This document shows, one piece after another, positions 53,921 to 62,303 of a DNA stretch of 64,000 bases; the first letter of the stretch is position 1, and every line of letters begins with the position of its first letter. A program made the position numbers and the translations under genes. The notes under the pieces were generated by a model. That model was not told where the DNA came from. It was given only the letters and a program-made list of their open reading frames with translations, and did not search any database. The stretch lies in NCBI RefSeq assembly GCF_029892685.1, contig NZ_JARXVD010000011.1, positions 141,686 to 205,685 of the forward strand, given 5' to 3'. This DNA is from Mycobacterium sp. OTB74 (GTDB lineage Bacteria > Actinomycetota > Actinomycetes > Mycobacteriales > Mycobacteriaceae).

Positions 53921-55077
53921 GTCCGGTCCAATAGGTCAGCGACCGCGGTGTGGACACGGCCGCGCGCCATGTACTTGTCCTGCGTCATCGAGATACGGGA
54001 GTGCCCGAGGTGGTCGGCACCGATCCGAGCTGACAGCCCCTCGTCGTCGATCAGCGTGGCCAGCGACTTGCGGAAGCTGTGGCTGACCGCGTCCGGCACG
54101 CCCAGGTCATCGCGGACCTCACGCCAACGGGCACGGAAGTTGTCGGGGTCGCGCCACGTGCCGGCGGTCGACGGGAATATCATCGGCTGCTCACCAAGGT
54201 AGGGGCGTCCCTTGCGGGCCGAGAGAACGGTGACAGCGAACGCCGGCAACGGGATGGTGCGCCGGCCCGCGGCTGTCTTGGTCTCGTCGACTCGCAGCAG
54301 CCCCTTGCCTGCAGCGCGGATGACCTTGCCGGCGATCGTGACCGTCGCAGCCTTGGCGTCGTAGTCGGCCCAGCGCAGTCCCAGCAGCTCGGAGATGCGT
54401 AGCCCGGTGGCGATGAACAACGTGATCGGGTCGACGAGGTCATGGCGCTGGCAGTCGTCGGACTCCCGCAGTTTGGTGAACAGCGCGCGCAGCTCGTCGG
54501 CGGTCAGCGCTTGCGCACCGGTCGGCTTGGCCTTGGCCCAGATCGGCGAAACGTCCCGCACCGGGTTGGCTCCGATGACGTTGGCCATCACGGCCAGGTG
54601 CAGACCGCCTTTCAAAATCGTCTTGGATTGCACCGCCATGACGTCACCGTGCGCCGTGCGCATCGATCGGATTGCGGCGTCGATCCGGGCCGGCGTGCCT
54701 TCGCCCACCCTGACACCGCCCATGATCTTGGCTAGAAGCTTGGAGCAGTACCGGTAGGTGTCGATCGTGCGGACCGCGCGGCCGTCCTCTTCAAGCCGGT
54801 CGATGTGGCGGTCGACAAGGCCGATGATCCTTGTGTCCAGGGTGATTTCACCGTCACCAGCGGCACGCCGCTGCGCGAGCGCTTCGACCAGTGCATCCTC
54901 GGCGAGCTTGCCGTATTCGTCTGCCTCGTCAGCGGGCCCGCGGCGCTCGACGATTCGGGTAACCCCGTCCTGGTCACGGAATCGGCAGCGCGCCAACCAC
55001 ACTCCCCCACCGAGCTGCTTGCGGGTGACCTTGCCGTGCTGACCGATTCTCAGCGGAGGCCTACCCGCCATCGCCAC
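53905..55077 (-). CDS. int: Tyrosine integrase
   Basis: A 390-residue site-specific recombinase. An N-terminal arm-binding region leads to a core-binding domain and a C-terminal catalytic domain. The catalytic residues are visible: Arg in ATGLRISELLGLRW, His-x-x-Arg in SHSFRKSL, His in DHLGHS and the nucleophile Tyr in DKYMARG. It lies next to tRNA-Arg and reads toward it, as usual. Its start overlaps the end of the repressor gene by 17 bases, so the two are co-transcribed. Its last codons contain the left arm-type sites. Confidence 0.95.
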   Translation of the reverse strand: MAMAGRPPLRIGQHGKVTRKQLGGGVWLARCRFRDQDGVTRIVERRGPADEADEYGKLAEDALVEALAQRRAAGDGEITLDTRIIGLVDRHIDRLEEDGRAVRTIDTYRYCSKLLAKIMGGVRVGEGTPARIDAAIRSMRTAHGDVMAVQSKTILKGGLHLAVMANVIGANPVRDVSPIWAKAKPTGAQALTADELRALFTKLRESDDCQRHDLVDPITLFIATGLRISELLGLRWADYDAKAATVTIAGKVIRAAGKGLLRVDETKTAAGRRTIPLPAFAVTVLSARKGRPYLGEQPMIFPSTAGTWRDPDNFRARWREVRDDLGVPDAVSHSFRKSLATLIDDEGLSARIGADHLGHSRISMTQDKYMARGRVHTAVADLLDRTISDE

Positions 55078-55684
55078 TCACCACTGCGCCCTTGACCTGA
55101 CGAAGCCGATCGTTGACAGCCATGAGCTGATCTTGCGCCCTTTCAACCTCCGACATAAAGGAGTCCGCATGGGAGGGATCGTCCGAAGATCGCAGGCGCG
55201 CAACCAATTTAACCAACGTGTCGATCTTCGACTCCAGGGTTATCCGCTCTCGTGAGAGCTGGACCACTTGCGCCCCTTCTGTGATCTCGTTTAGCTCCTG
55301 GCGCTTTCGGTCCCATTCGTCTGGATCGGCGGCATCTGCCTTGGCGCCGATATACGAAATGAACGGTTCCTCGCCTGAGAACCACGTGGCTGCCCGGATC
55401 GAAGGCTCTGATCTTCCTGGCACGACCTCAACGGGTCCGTCTGGCAGCTTCGGATAGAGGAGCCTTATCGGCGGCACTCTGAGTGCCCAGGCCAGGAGGA
55501 TCAAGTCCGCGACCGTGATCGACTTCCGGCGACCGGTCTCGATCTCCGAGATTGTCGAGCGCGACACCCGGTGCCCAAGTTCGGCGGTTCGGTCTGAAAG
55601 CCATTGACCGGATCTATCTCCGCGCAGCCGCTTGATCTCGGCGGCAATCCGAGTGGTCATTTCGTCAGGCCAAGTATCCGACAT
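55061..55684 (-). CDS. XRE-type repressor of the element
   Basis: A 207-residue protein with a helix-turn-helix at about residues 10-60 (SDRTAELGHRVSRSTISEIE, then GRRKSITVADLILLAWAL) and a long C-terminal coiled-coil-like region (LSRERITLESKIDTLVKLVARL). The ATG at 55684 is chosen because a promoter -10 box ends 7 bases upstream, giving a leaderless transcript. It is divergent from the excisionase gene and probably represses that operon to keep the element quiescent. Confidence 0.8.
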   Translation of the reverse strand: MSDTWPDEMTTRIAAEIKRLRGDRSGQWLSDRTAELGHRVSRSTISEIETGRRKSITVADLILLAWALRVPPIRLLYPKLPDGPVEVVPGRSEPSIRAATWFSGEEPFISYIGAKADAADPDEWDRKRQELNEITEGAQVVQLSRERITLESKIDTLVKLVARLRSSDDPSHADSFMSEVERAQDQLMAVNDRLRQVKGAVVSGDGG

Positions 55685-55691
55685 GCCGACG

Positions 55692-55720
55692 AGAATAGCG
55701 TATGTCTTGCGGGAAGTCAT
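55692..55720 (-). promoter_or_regulatory. Repressor promoter, leaderless
   Basis: On the minus strand ATGACT (-35, 4 of 6 matches to TTGACA) is spaced 17 bases from TATTCT (-10), which ends 7 bases before the repressor ATG. Transcription would start at about the A of the ATG, a common arrangement in mycobacteria. Confidence 0.45.
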
Positions 55721-55796
55721 AAAACCTGTGTAGCCTGAACGGGAATCAGTCAGAATCCGGCTTGATTCGATGGAATTCCATAACAAGGAGATGCTA

Positions 55797-55988
55797 ATGC
55801 CTTCACCTGAGGACTACTGGCTGACTCGCCCTGAGGTCGGCGAACGGCTCCGCGTGCCCGAGAAGACACTCGCCCAATGGGCAAGCCAAAAGCGTGGTCC
55901 CAAGTACGCCCGTTTCGGCCGGCATTGCCGCTACCGGCTCAGTGACGTAATCGCCTGGGAGAACGATCAATTCGGCGCCGCGGTCTGA
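55797..55988 (+). CDS. xis: Excisionase / MerR-like DNA-binding protein
   Basis: A 63-residue HTH_17-type protein: WLTRPEVGERLRVPEKTLAQ, then QKRGPKYARFGRHCRYRLSD. The pattern of a start helix, a wing and RY[RK]xSD is typical of recombination directionality factors and MerR-like excisionases. The ATG follows AAGGAGATGCTA. It is the first gene of the rightward operon, divergent from the repressor. Confidence 0.82.
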   Translation: MPSPEDYWLTRPEVGERLRVPEKTLAQWASQKRGPKYARFGRHCRYRLSDVIAWENDQFGAAV

Positions 55989-56138
55989 TGCGGAACTACG
56001 CGCAGGCCGACCACTGCGATTTGGGGTTAGTGGAGGACGACAACACCCCAGATATGCGAAAGGCGCCGGTTGCAGCCGACGCCCTTCAAGTTGAACCACC
56101 TCGTAGTCACCACACCACCGACAGGAGTTTCTAAAGCC

Positions 56139-56444
56139 ATGATGACACAACGCACTCAATGCCGGTATTGCACGGTGCCCACTGATTCCGGCGACGTCTG
56201 CGCGTTTTGCGCGTTGTATGTCCCGCCGGTACCCCCAACAGCTGCGCAGGTACTCGACGACGCCGTCAACCGAGTCGACCTCATCCGCAGCGACATCAAC
56301 GCAGTCATCCGCGACCTGCCCGACACCGCACCGATGTTCGCCATCGTCGACATCGTCGCCGCACTCTCGAACCTGCGGAACGCGGCGGTGCTGCTGGACA
56401 AGGCCACCGACCGCCTCGAAGCCGATGCAGAGGTGACCCGATGA
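56139..56444 (+). CDS. Small protein with N-terminal zinc ribbon
   Basis: A 101-residue protein with CRYC and CAFC near the N-terminus, which could bind zinc, followed by a helical region (VLDDAVNRVDLIRSDINAVI and NAAVLLDKATDRLEADAE). The stop overlaps the next start (ATGA). I recognise no family; similar small ribbons are frequent in early regions of actinophages. Confidence 0.65.
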   Translation: MMTQRTQCRYCTVPTDSGDVCAFCALYVPPVPPTAAQVLDDAVNRVDLIRSDINAVIRDLPDTAPMFAIVDIVAALSNLRNAAVLLDKATDRLEADAEVTR

Positions 56445-56623
56445 GCTTCAACGTCGCTGACATCGTCTCCGCGCCAAAGGTGTGCTGCATCTGCCGAGAA
56501 CCACTCACTGAGTGGCCGATTGACGCTCACAATCCCGACCCGGTGACCGCAGACGGCGAATGCTGCCCCTTCTGCAATGAGTACGTCGTCATCCCCGCCC
56601 GTGAGGCTCACAGTGGTGACTGA
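56441..56623 (+). CDS. Small zinc-finger protein
   Basis: A 60-residue protein with two Cys pairs, VCCICREPL and CCPFCNEY, separated by an acidic loop, consistent with a treble-clef or ribbon. It overlaps the upstream gene by 4 bases. Function unknown. Confidence 0.62.
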   Translation: MSFNVADIVSAPKVCCICREPLTEWPIDAHNPDPVTADGECCPFCNEYVVIPAREAHSGD

Positions 56624-56627
56624 ACGC

Positions 56628-56777
56628 ATGATGGAGACCCGCCCCGACAGCACCGGGGCGGGTTCTCCCGCGCCTGAAACACGAATTGCTATCCGCTGCA
56701 ATAAATGTGGCCGATGGATCGTCGACCCGCTGTCAGTTCAGCTCGGCGCCGGACCGAGGTGCCGCGGCAATGCGTGA
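56628..56777 (+). CDS. DUF6011-like zinc-ribbon protein
   Basis: A 49-residue protein ending IRCNKCGRWIVDPLSVQLGAGP followed by RCRG. The CxxCGRxLxxPxS...GxGPxC pattern is that of DUF6011, a small ribbon common in actinophages and integrated elements. A GTG at 56616 is an alternative start that would overlap the upstream stop. It overlaps the primase-polymerase start by 8 bases. Confidence 0.65.
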   Translation: MMETRPDSTGAGSPAPETRIAIRCNKCGRWIVDPLSVQLGAGPRCRGNA

Positions 56778-57489
56778 CATCGACATCATGCTCGGCCACG
56801 GGTTCGCCGTCGGGCCGCTCAACGGCAAGCTGCCGGTCACCAAGCACGGGGTGCAGGACTTCACCCGCGACCTCGACGTGATCGCAAGGTGGACACGGCA
56901 ATACCCCGGCTGCAACTGGGGCGTCACCCAGGCCGGTGTCATCGCCCTGGACGTCGACCCGCGCAACGGTGGCTCGGTATCGGCCCTACGGTTGCGACCG
57001 GAGCACCGGACCTTATGCGTGCAGACCGGCTCCGGTGGCTGGCACCTGTACTACGCGGTGTCCGGACCCGTTCGGGGCAAGGTCGACGGCACACCCGGTA
57101 TCGACGTAAAGGCCGGCGGCAACGGGTACCTCGTCGCACCCGGCTCGATTCACCCGACCACCGGCAAGCCCTATGTCCTGCACCGTGATGCGCCTATCGC
57201 AGCGTGCCCCGAGCACCTGCTGGCACTGATCGCCCGCCCGACATTCACCCCACCCACCGCGCGCATACGTGCATCAGGTGACCGGTGGGACGGCCTCGTG
57301 CGTGCCGTGGCCGACGCCCAGGAGGGCAACCGCAACGGGACGTTGTTCTGGGCCGCAGCCCGAGCCGCCGCCGACAGCGCTCCCGCTGCCGTCTACTCCG
57401 CGCTGGCTGCCGCCGCGCACGGTATCGGCCTGGGTGCCAACGAAATCCAGCAGACCATCACGTCTGCTCAACGGAAAGCGACCGCATGA
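56770..57489 (+). CDS. Bifunctional primase-polymerase (Prim-Pol)
   Basis: A 239-residue protein of the archaeo-eukaryotic-type prim-pol group. It has the metal-binding IALDVDPRNGG near residues 57-67, the GSGGWHLYYAV strand near residue 94, and PGIDVKAGGNGYLVAPGS near residue 115, the expected order for this fold. A C-terminal helical part (EGNRNGTLFWAAARAAAD) resembles the PriCT-like tail. It synthesises primers or DNA for replication of the excised element. It overlaps the ATPase gene by 4 bases. Confidence 0.85.
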   Translation: MRDIDIMLGHGFAVGPLNGKLPVTKHGVQDFTRDLDVIARWTRQYPGCNWGVTQAGVIALDVDPRNGGSVSALRLRPEHRTLCVQTGSGGWHLYYAVSGPVRGKVDGTPGIDVKAGGNGYLVAPGSIHPTTGKPYVLHRDAPIAACPEHLLALIARPTFTPPTARIRASGDRWDGLVRAVADAQEGNRNGTLFWAAARAAADSAPAAVYSALAAAAHGIGLGANEIQQTITSAQRKATA

Positions 57490-58652
57490 CAGAAGCATTC
57501 GACACCGATGGCGCCGCCACCGCGCGGCCGTCTCCGGGCGATATGCCGACGAGAAACGGGCCACGGCAACGGAGACGCACCCGAGGCGGCGTCATCGTAG
57601 ACATTCGGGCACACGGTGAGCTTCCGAAGGGCTGGATACGAGCGTCGGAGGCACCGCAGTCACGCGCAGTCGACTGGCTGGTTCTCAACCGCCTTGCACG
57701 CGGACATGTGACGTACCTGTTCGGCGAAGAGGGAATAGGAAAGTCGACCTGGTGGGTGTACGTGGTCGCGCTGCTCACGAAGGCCGGCCACACCGTGGTC
57801 ATCATCATCACCGAGGACGGCTGGGAGGACACCGTGCGGCCCCGCATGGAAGCCGCCGGCGTCGATCTGGACAAGGTGGTGATGCTCAACGTTGCCGAGG
57901 AACCCGACGACTTCGAGGTGGGCATCCCGGGCCCTGGGTGGCTCGCCGAGCAAAAGCTGCCCCCGGTGGCGCTGGTCGTTATCGACGGATTGGCCGACGC
58001 CACCGCGCACGTCAACGGTGGACTACCGAAGGCCACAGAATGGCGCCCGGTCATCACCGCGTGGAAGCGATACGCCGCACGCCACCACACCGCCGTCCTG
58101 GCCCTCGGCCACACCAACCGCGACACCCTCAACGGCACCCGCGGCGCGGTCGGTCTGTCCGGCCAGATACGTCAGGTGGTCCGACTCAACCTGATGGCGC
58201 TGCGCACCGACGACGGCCAGCTCGCCATCGGCGTCGAGAAGTCCAACATCTGCCGCACCGACCAACCCGTCGACCTCTTCGAGATCACCGAGGCCACATC
58301 GGACGGTATCACCGTCAACATCTGCAAGCCGTGCGGAATCGGCGACGGTACCGCGAAACAGATGTTCGAGACCCTCGCAGCAAGATCGCACGTGGCCGAG
58401 GACGACGCGGAAGTAGAACTTCTGGACGGCTGCGTGGCCGACCTGGTCGACCTGCTAGGAGCACGCCAAGGAAACGACAGTTGGGCGCTCTCGACTGAAA
58501 TCACCGACCTCCTAGCAAAGGGCAAAGGCACGTCGGGAACTCGGTGGACACAGGGGCAGATCAACCGCGCGAGGACCAGCGCTGTCAAAGGCAGACACAT
58601 CGAAACCGACCACCCGAAAATCCCTGGCCCATGGTTCTGGCGCAAAGCCTGA
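57486..58652 (+). CDS. RepA/DnaB-like helicase ATPase
   Basis: A 388-residue P-loop ATPase of the RecA/DnaB-like (AAA_25, RepA) group. Walker A is FGEEGIGKSTW near residues 79-89, Walker B is LVVIDGLADATA near residues 162-173, and ALGHTNRD follows at the sensor position. The C-terminus is winged-helix-like. With the adjacent primase-polymerase and the TGCGTT array just downstream it forms a minimal replication module. The array starts within the last codon. Confidence 0.85.
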   Translation: MTEAFDTDGAATARPSPGDMPTRNGPRQRRRTRGGVIVDIRAHGELPKGWIRASEAPQSRAVDWLVLNRLARGHVTYLFGEEGIGKSTWWVYVVALLTKAGHTVVIIITEDGWEDTVRPRMEAAGVDLDKVVMLNVAEEPDDFEVGIPGPGWLAEQKLPPVALVVIDGLADATAHVNGGLPKATEWRPVITAWKRYAARHHTAVLALGHTNRDTLNGTRGAVGLSGQIRQVVRLNLMALRTDDGQLAIGVEKSNICRTDQPVDLFEITEATSDGITVNICKPCGIGDGTAKQMFETLAARSHVAEDDAEVELLDGCVADLVDLLGARQGNDSWALSTEITDLLAKGKGTSGTRWTQGQINRARTSAVKGRHIETDHPKIPGPWFWRKA

Positions 58653-58778
58653 TGCGTTCTTGCGTTCTTGGCCGCGACCTGCGTAAACGCCTGCGTTCTT
58701 GGTGCGTTCTTGTCATCCAACAACGCACCAACAACGCACGGCAAAACCACAGGTCAGCCCCAACAACGCAACAACGCA
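58653..58778. repeat. Iteron-like array, candidate replication origin
   Basis: TGCGTT occurs four times on the plus strand (58653, 58661, 58692, 58703), each followed by CT, and four times inverted as AACGCA (58722, 58733, 58765, 58773). Spacings of 8, 31, 11 and 11, 32, 8 make the two halves nearly mirror images. It sits in the gap after the helicase gene and is not protein coding. Iteron arrays of this kind are bound by replication initiators. Confidence 0.7.
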
Positions 58779-58869
58779 GCCAGAGGCGCCCAACACGACC
58801 GGATAGCCGCCACAAACCGAGTCGGCTCCGCCCCTGGGGCCACCCAGAAAATCCCACGAAGGAGATGAA

Positions 58870-59289
58870 ATGACCAAAATCTTGACGATCCACCGTCCCG
58901 AACACCCAGCAAACAACGACTTCTGCCACGCCATCGAAGGTGAACTCGCCATACCGCCGCTGTTCACCGGAGGCTGCGCCTGCGGCTGCGCCCTCACTCA
59001 CATCGGCGTCGGAAGCTACCGAGCCTCGACGACGCTGATGGTGCGCAACTCGAAACTCACTGACACCGAACTCATCTCGGCGTGCGTCAACTACCTGAAC
59101 GGCGCGGGATGGGGGCCGGTCATCGCCGACCTCGGAGACACACCGCGCGACGTCGCCGAATCCGTGATGGCCGAGCTGTGTGAGGAAGCCGCGCAGCATC
59201 CGATCGGAACGGTGCTGCGGCCACGGTACAACCGAGACGCGAACGGCTGGACCTACACCACCAACCCGATCACGAACGGAATCGCATGA
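58870..59289 (+). CDS. Hypothetical satellite protein
   Basis: A 139-residue protein starting MTKILTIHRPEHPANND after the strong ribosome site AAGGAG. A Cys-rich patch (GGCACGCALTHIG) lies near residue 35, and the C-terminal part is helical (DVAESVMAELCEEAAQH). It overlaps the next gene by 4 bases. No family recognised with confidence. Confidence 0.65.
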   Translation: MTKILTIHRPEHPANNDFCHAIEGELAIPPLFTGGCACGCALTHIGVGSYRASTTLMVRNSKLTDTELISACVNYLNGAGWGPVIADLGDTPRDVAESVMAELCEEAAQHPIGTVLRPRYNRDANGWTYTTNPITNGIA

Positions 59290-59558
59290 GCGACAACACC
59301 ACTTTCACCGCAACCGATATGCGCCGCGCCGCAGCCCTGTTGACGCACTACGCCGCCGGCGACCTCGCCGGGGTGTACGAAATCACGAGAGAAACGATCG
59401 AAGCCGACGCACTCGCTGACCTGGCCGGCGCACTCGCGGCGGTGTTCTTCCAACTGAGTCCCGAGCTGCGCACCCAGGACGGCGTTGCGCTGCTGCGGGA
59501 GCTGACGCGGGCATTCCGCGCCGCCGAAGCAGCCACCGAAACCGGGGGCACCGAGTGA
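59286..59558 (+). CDS. Hypothetical helical satellite protein
   Basis: A 90-residue mostly helical protein (MRRAAALLTHYAAGDLAGVY, then LADLAGALAAVFFQLSPELR). It overlaps both neighbours by 4 bases. No family recognised; the small helical type is common in phage early operons. Confidence 0.6.
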   Translation: MSDNTTFTATDMRRAAALLTHYAAGDLAGVYEITRETIEADALADLAGALAAVFFQLSPELRTQDGVALLRELTRAFRAAEAATETGGTE

Positions 59559-59767
59559 AGATTTTCGGGCGAACCGGGGTCGTGGCTGGGGCGTGGGTTC
59601 TTGAAAACACCGTGTTCATTCGAATTGGTGCGCAACGATTCGGCGCCGACGTGGGCGAAGCGCTGGCCCTGGCCGCCGAGATCACCTCGGCCGCAGAGGA
59701 ACTGAAACAGCGCCGTGCCGAGAAAGCCGCGGCCGCAGAGGAACGGAGGAACAGCCGTGCCCAATGA
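59555..59767 (+). CDS. Hypothetical small satellite protein
   Basis: A 70-residue protein with a beta-rich N-terminus (VLENTVFIRIGAQRFGADVG) and an Ala/Glu/Arg-rich coiled-coil-like tail. The GTG start overlaps the upstream stop; its end overlaps the next start by 11 bases. Function unknown. Confidence 0.58.
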   Translation: MKIFGRTGVVAGAWVLENTVFIRIGAQRFGADVGEALALAAEITSAAEELKQRRAEKAAAAEERRNSRAQ

Positions 59768-59996
59768 CGTGATCGTGATGTTGTTGGTTCGGTGGCGGGC
59801 AGTGCAATGGCTGCTCGCCACCGGGCGCCGCGACACCTCCGCCACGGCCGCGGTCATCGCTGCCGCCGAGATCGAAGGCATTCCGCTGATCGACCTGGCC
59901 GACGAGACCGACCTGCTCGCCGCCCAGTTCCGCTACCGGCCCGCACTGGCAGCCGAGGGATACCGGCTGTGGGACCGTTTGGAGGTGCTCGGATGA
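59757..59996 (+). CDS. Hypothetical small satellite protein
   Basis: A 79-residue protein starting at GTG with GGAGG 7 bases upstream (PNDVIVMLLVRWRAVQWLLA). It is helical and ends YRLWDRLEVLG. It overlaps the next gene by 4 bases. Function unknown. Confidence 0.58.
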   Translation: MPNDVIVMLLVRWRAVQWLLATGRRDTSATAAVIAAAEIEGIPLIDLADETDLLAAQFRYRPALAAEGYRLWDRLEVLG

Positions 59997-60385
59997 TCGC
60001 CCCGATAACCGGAATCCTGCTCGGCGCAGAGGATGTCCGCTACACGCTGCGCGCGTTCGATGCGCTGCTGCGGGGGCGCCGGCCATCAGCCGAACTCGCC
60101 GCATTCATCGACCGACTCGGCAGAACTGTTGCCACAACTGGCGTTTCATCACGTGACACTGGCACGCAAGCCAGACAGATTGGAAGCGGCGACAATTCGG
60201 GTCAACCTGCAATGTATGACGTCCTCGACACTGCCGAAGCCGCGGCCATCCTTGGCATCACCACCAACGGTGTACGCGACCTTGCCCGCCGCGGGGTACT
60301 GCCTGCCAAGCGCGCTGGCGGTCGATGGCTATACGGCGCTCACGCAGTCGTTTCCCGCGCTGAGCGCCGAGCGGCCAATAGGTGA
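59993..60385 (+). CDS. MerR/HTH_17-type DNA-binding protein
   Basis: A 130-residue protein whose C-terminal 60 residues are a winged helix-turn-helix (DTAEAAAILGITTNGVRDLA, then RRGVLPAKRAGGRWLY). It is the last gene before the capsid module and overlaps the protease start by 4 bases. It may regulate late genes or take part in DNA recognition for packaging; both are inference. Confidence 0.72.
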   Translation: MIAPITGILLGAEDVRYTLRAFDALLRGRRPSAELAAFIDRLGRTVATTGVSSRDTGTQARQIGSGDNSGQPAMYDVLDTAEAAAILGITTNGVRDLARRGVLPAKRAGGRWLYGAHAVVSRAERRAANR

Positions 60386-60972
60386 CGGTCTTGACTAGCC
60401 CGCGGACCCTGCGCGGGGTCGAACTCGTCAAGGTCGGAACGTGGCCGGCGCACACCACCGACGGCGCCGACTGGGTTGTCACCGCCGATGACCTGGCCGC
60501 CGCGGTCGCTGCCCACCAAGCCGGCGTGCTGCGTAAGCCGGTTATCAAGTTGGGGCACAACGATTCCCGCAACGACGGCGACCCGGCACTCGGTTTCGTC
60601 GACAACCTGCAACTGACCGACGACGGCAACACGCTCGTCGGTGACTTGTGCAATATGCCCGCGCAGCTCGCCGAGGTCTTGCCGCACGCCTACCCAGACC
60701 GCAGCGTCGAGGCGCTTATCAACTACGTCGACAAGGACGGCACCTGCTGGCCGCTGGTCCTGACCGCGTGCGGGCTGCTCGGAACCGAATCACCCGCAGT
60801 CAGCACCTTGCAGTCGTTGGCCGAGTTGTACGGCGTCGCAGCGTCTCGACGTGTCGCCGCAACCATCCGTATCGGCCAACCACCAACCGACACCATGACC
60901 GTTATCCGCGCCGCAGCGAGGCGCACACGGCACCGCAACCGCAACACATCACGAAAGGCAACAACCCAATGA
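60382..60972 (+). CDS. Capsid maturation protease (Mu-type prohead protease catalytic part)
   Basis: A 196-residue protein with the Mu gpI-like protease layout: DWVVTADDLAAAVAAHQAG, then VIKLGHNDSRNDGDPALGFV with the candidate catalytic His, and AYPDRSVEALI with the candidate nucleophile Ser, then LTACGLLGTESPAV. The usual C-terminal scaffold region is absent and appears instead as a separate gene at 62304. It would cut scaffold and capsid subunits during prohead maturation. Confidence 0.72.
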   Translation: MTVLTSPRTLRGVELVKVGTWPAHTTDGADWVVTADDLAAAVAAHQAGVLRKPVIKLGHNDSRNDGDPALGFVDNLQLTDDGNTLVGDLCNMPAQLAEVLPHAYPDRSVEALINYVDKDGTCWPLVLTACGLLGTESPAVSTLQSLAELYGVAASRRVAATIRIGQPPTDTMTVIRAAARRTRHRNRNTSRKATTQ

Positions 60973-61349
60973 GCACCAATCTCGGATTCTCGGACGTTTA
61001 CGAACCCGGCCAAAACGTCACCGGCTACGCCACCAGCGCCGTCACCGGCCAAACGTTCCTGGCGATCAGCGGCGACCGCACGGGCGGCAACGTCAGCGTG
61101 GCCCCGGCAACCGCCGCCGGCCGCGTCTTCGGCGTCGCCCGCACTGCCGCCGCCAGCGGACAGCTCGTGTCCGTGGCCCGCGGTGGTGGCCGCGTTGTCC
61201 ACGTGACCGCCGCAGCCTCGATCACCGCATTCGCACAGGTCCAGGTCGCCGCCGGTGGTCAAGCCACACCACTGGCCAGCGGCGTGGCAGTTGGCTACGC
61301 GCTCACCAGCGCCGCATCCGGAGCACTCGCCGAAATCTCGTTGTACTGA
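60969..61349 (+). CDS. DUF2190-like capsid decoration protein
   Basis: A 126-residue Ala/Gly/Val-rich beta protein (GQTFLAISGDRTGGNVSVAP, then GRVFGVARTAAASGQLVSVA) that resembles DUF2190 capsid cement proteins. It overlaps the protease gene by 4 bases and precedes the major capsid protein, the standard place for a decoration protein. Confidence 0.75.
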   Translation: MSTNLGFSDVYEPGQNVTGYATSAVTGQTFLAISGDRTGGNVSVAPATAAGRVFGVARTAAASGQLVSVARGGGRVVHVTAAASITAFAQVQVAAGGQATPLASGVAVGYALTSAASGALAEISLY

Positions 61350-61390
61350 CCACCCCGAAAACACTTAACCCACAAAGGAATTGAACCGAC

Positions 61391-62269
61391 ATGCCTAGCC
61401 TGATCCCTACACTTTCCGGCAGAAATTTAACCGTTGACTATGCGTTGAACAGCCCGACGCTGCTGCGCAACCGCATCGCCCGCCTCGCCGACGATCTCAT
61501 TCTCGCGCCCAAACTGCTGGCCAGCTACGGCGCCAACCTGCAGGGCGGCGGCATGCTGTACAACGTCATCGCATCCTCGGACATGTTCCTGGCAACCGAC
61601 GTCGAAGCACGCGCACCCGGCTCGGAATACCGCCGCACCGAAGGCGTCGACCCCGACCCCCAACTCGCTGTCGTACAGGACTGGGGAGCGTCGTTCGCCA
61701 TCGCCGATGAACAAATCATCCGCAATGCGATCAACTACCTCGACCAGCAGATCACCCAGCTATCGAACCAGCTGGTCCGCAAGCTGGACACCGCCTGCGT
61801 CGCAGCCATCGAAGCCGCCATCGCCAGCCCCAACACAGTCAGCGGCCACTCCTGGTCCAGCGTGCAGATCGTCGGCCCGCTGTCCACACTGACGCCGTCG
61901 AACCAACTGCCCACCGCCGACATCAGCGCCGCCAAGATGGCCGGCGAACTGCAAGAACTCGGCTCCAAATACAACCTGCTGATCGTGCATCCCGAAGAGG
62001 CCAACTCGCTGCGCTCCGCATACGCCGACAAGCTGTCCCTGATGCTCGAATCCGCCGGCATCGAAATGTTCGTCTCAGCCCGACTCACCGCCGGCGAAGC
62101 GTGGCTCTGCGACCGCGGCAACGTCGGCATCATCGGCTTCGAGGTACCGCTACGCGTCGAAGTCATCCCAGACCTCAAGCGCCGCCAGAAAATCGTCCAG
62201 GGCTACGTGGTCCCGGCAATCGGAATCGACCGCCCGTACAACCTCAAGAAAATCACGGGCCTGGCCTAA
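61391..62269 (+). CDS. Major capsid protein
   Basis: A 292-residue protein with the features of an actinophage HK97-fold capsid subunit: an N-terminal region LRNRIARLADDLILAPKLLA, a spine-helix-like segment (NYLDQQITQLSNQLVRKLDT), and the conserved-looking end VPLRVEVIPDLKRRQKIVQG. The ribosome site AAAGGAATTGAACC precedes the ATG. Its position between decoration protein and scaffold supports the call. Family membership is inferred from sequence style and context. Confidence 0.78.
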   Translation: MPSLIPTLSGRNLTVDYALNSPTLLRNRIARLADDLILAPKLLASYGANLQGGGMLYNVIASSDMFLATDVEARAPGSEYRRTEGVDPDPQLAVVQDWGASFAIADEQIIRNAINYLDQQITQLSNQLVRKLDTACVAAIEAAIASPNTVSGHSWSSVQIVGPLSTLTPSNQLPTADISAAKMAGELQELGSKYNLLIVHPEEANSLRSAYADKLSLMLESAGIEMFVSARLTAGEAWLCDRGNVGIIGFEVPLRVEVIPDLKRRQKIVQGYVVPAIGIDRPYNLKKITGLA

Positions 62270-62303
62270 AGCAATCCCCCCGAAACTCGAAAAGGAACTA
62301 CAC

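Noticed and set aside
58653..58778. CRISPR array
   Set aside because: The repeated units are only 6-8 bases, half are inverted, and spacers are irregular and short; no cas gene is present. An iteron array is a better fit.
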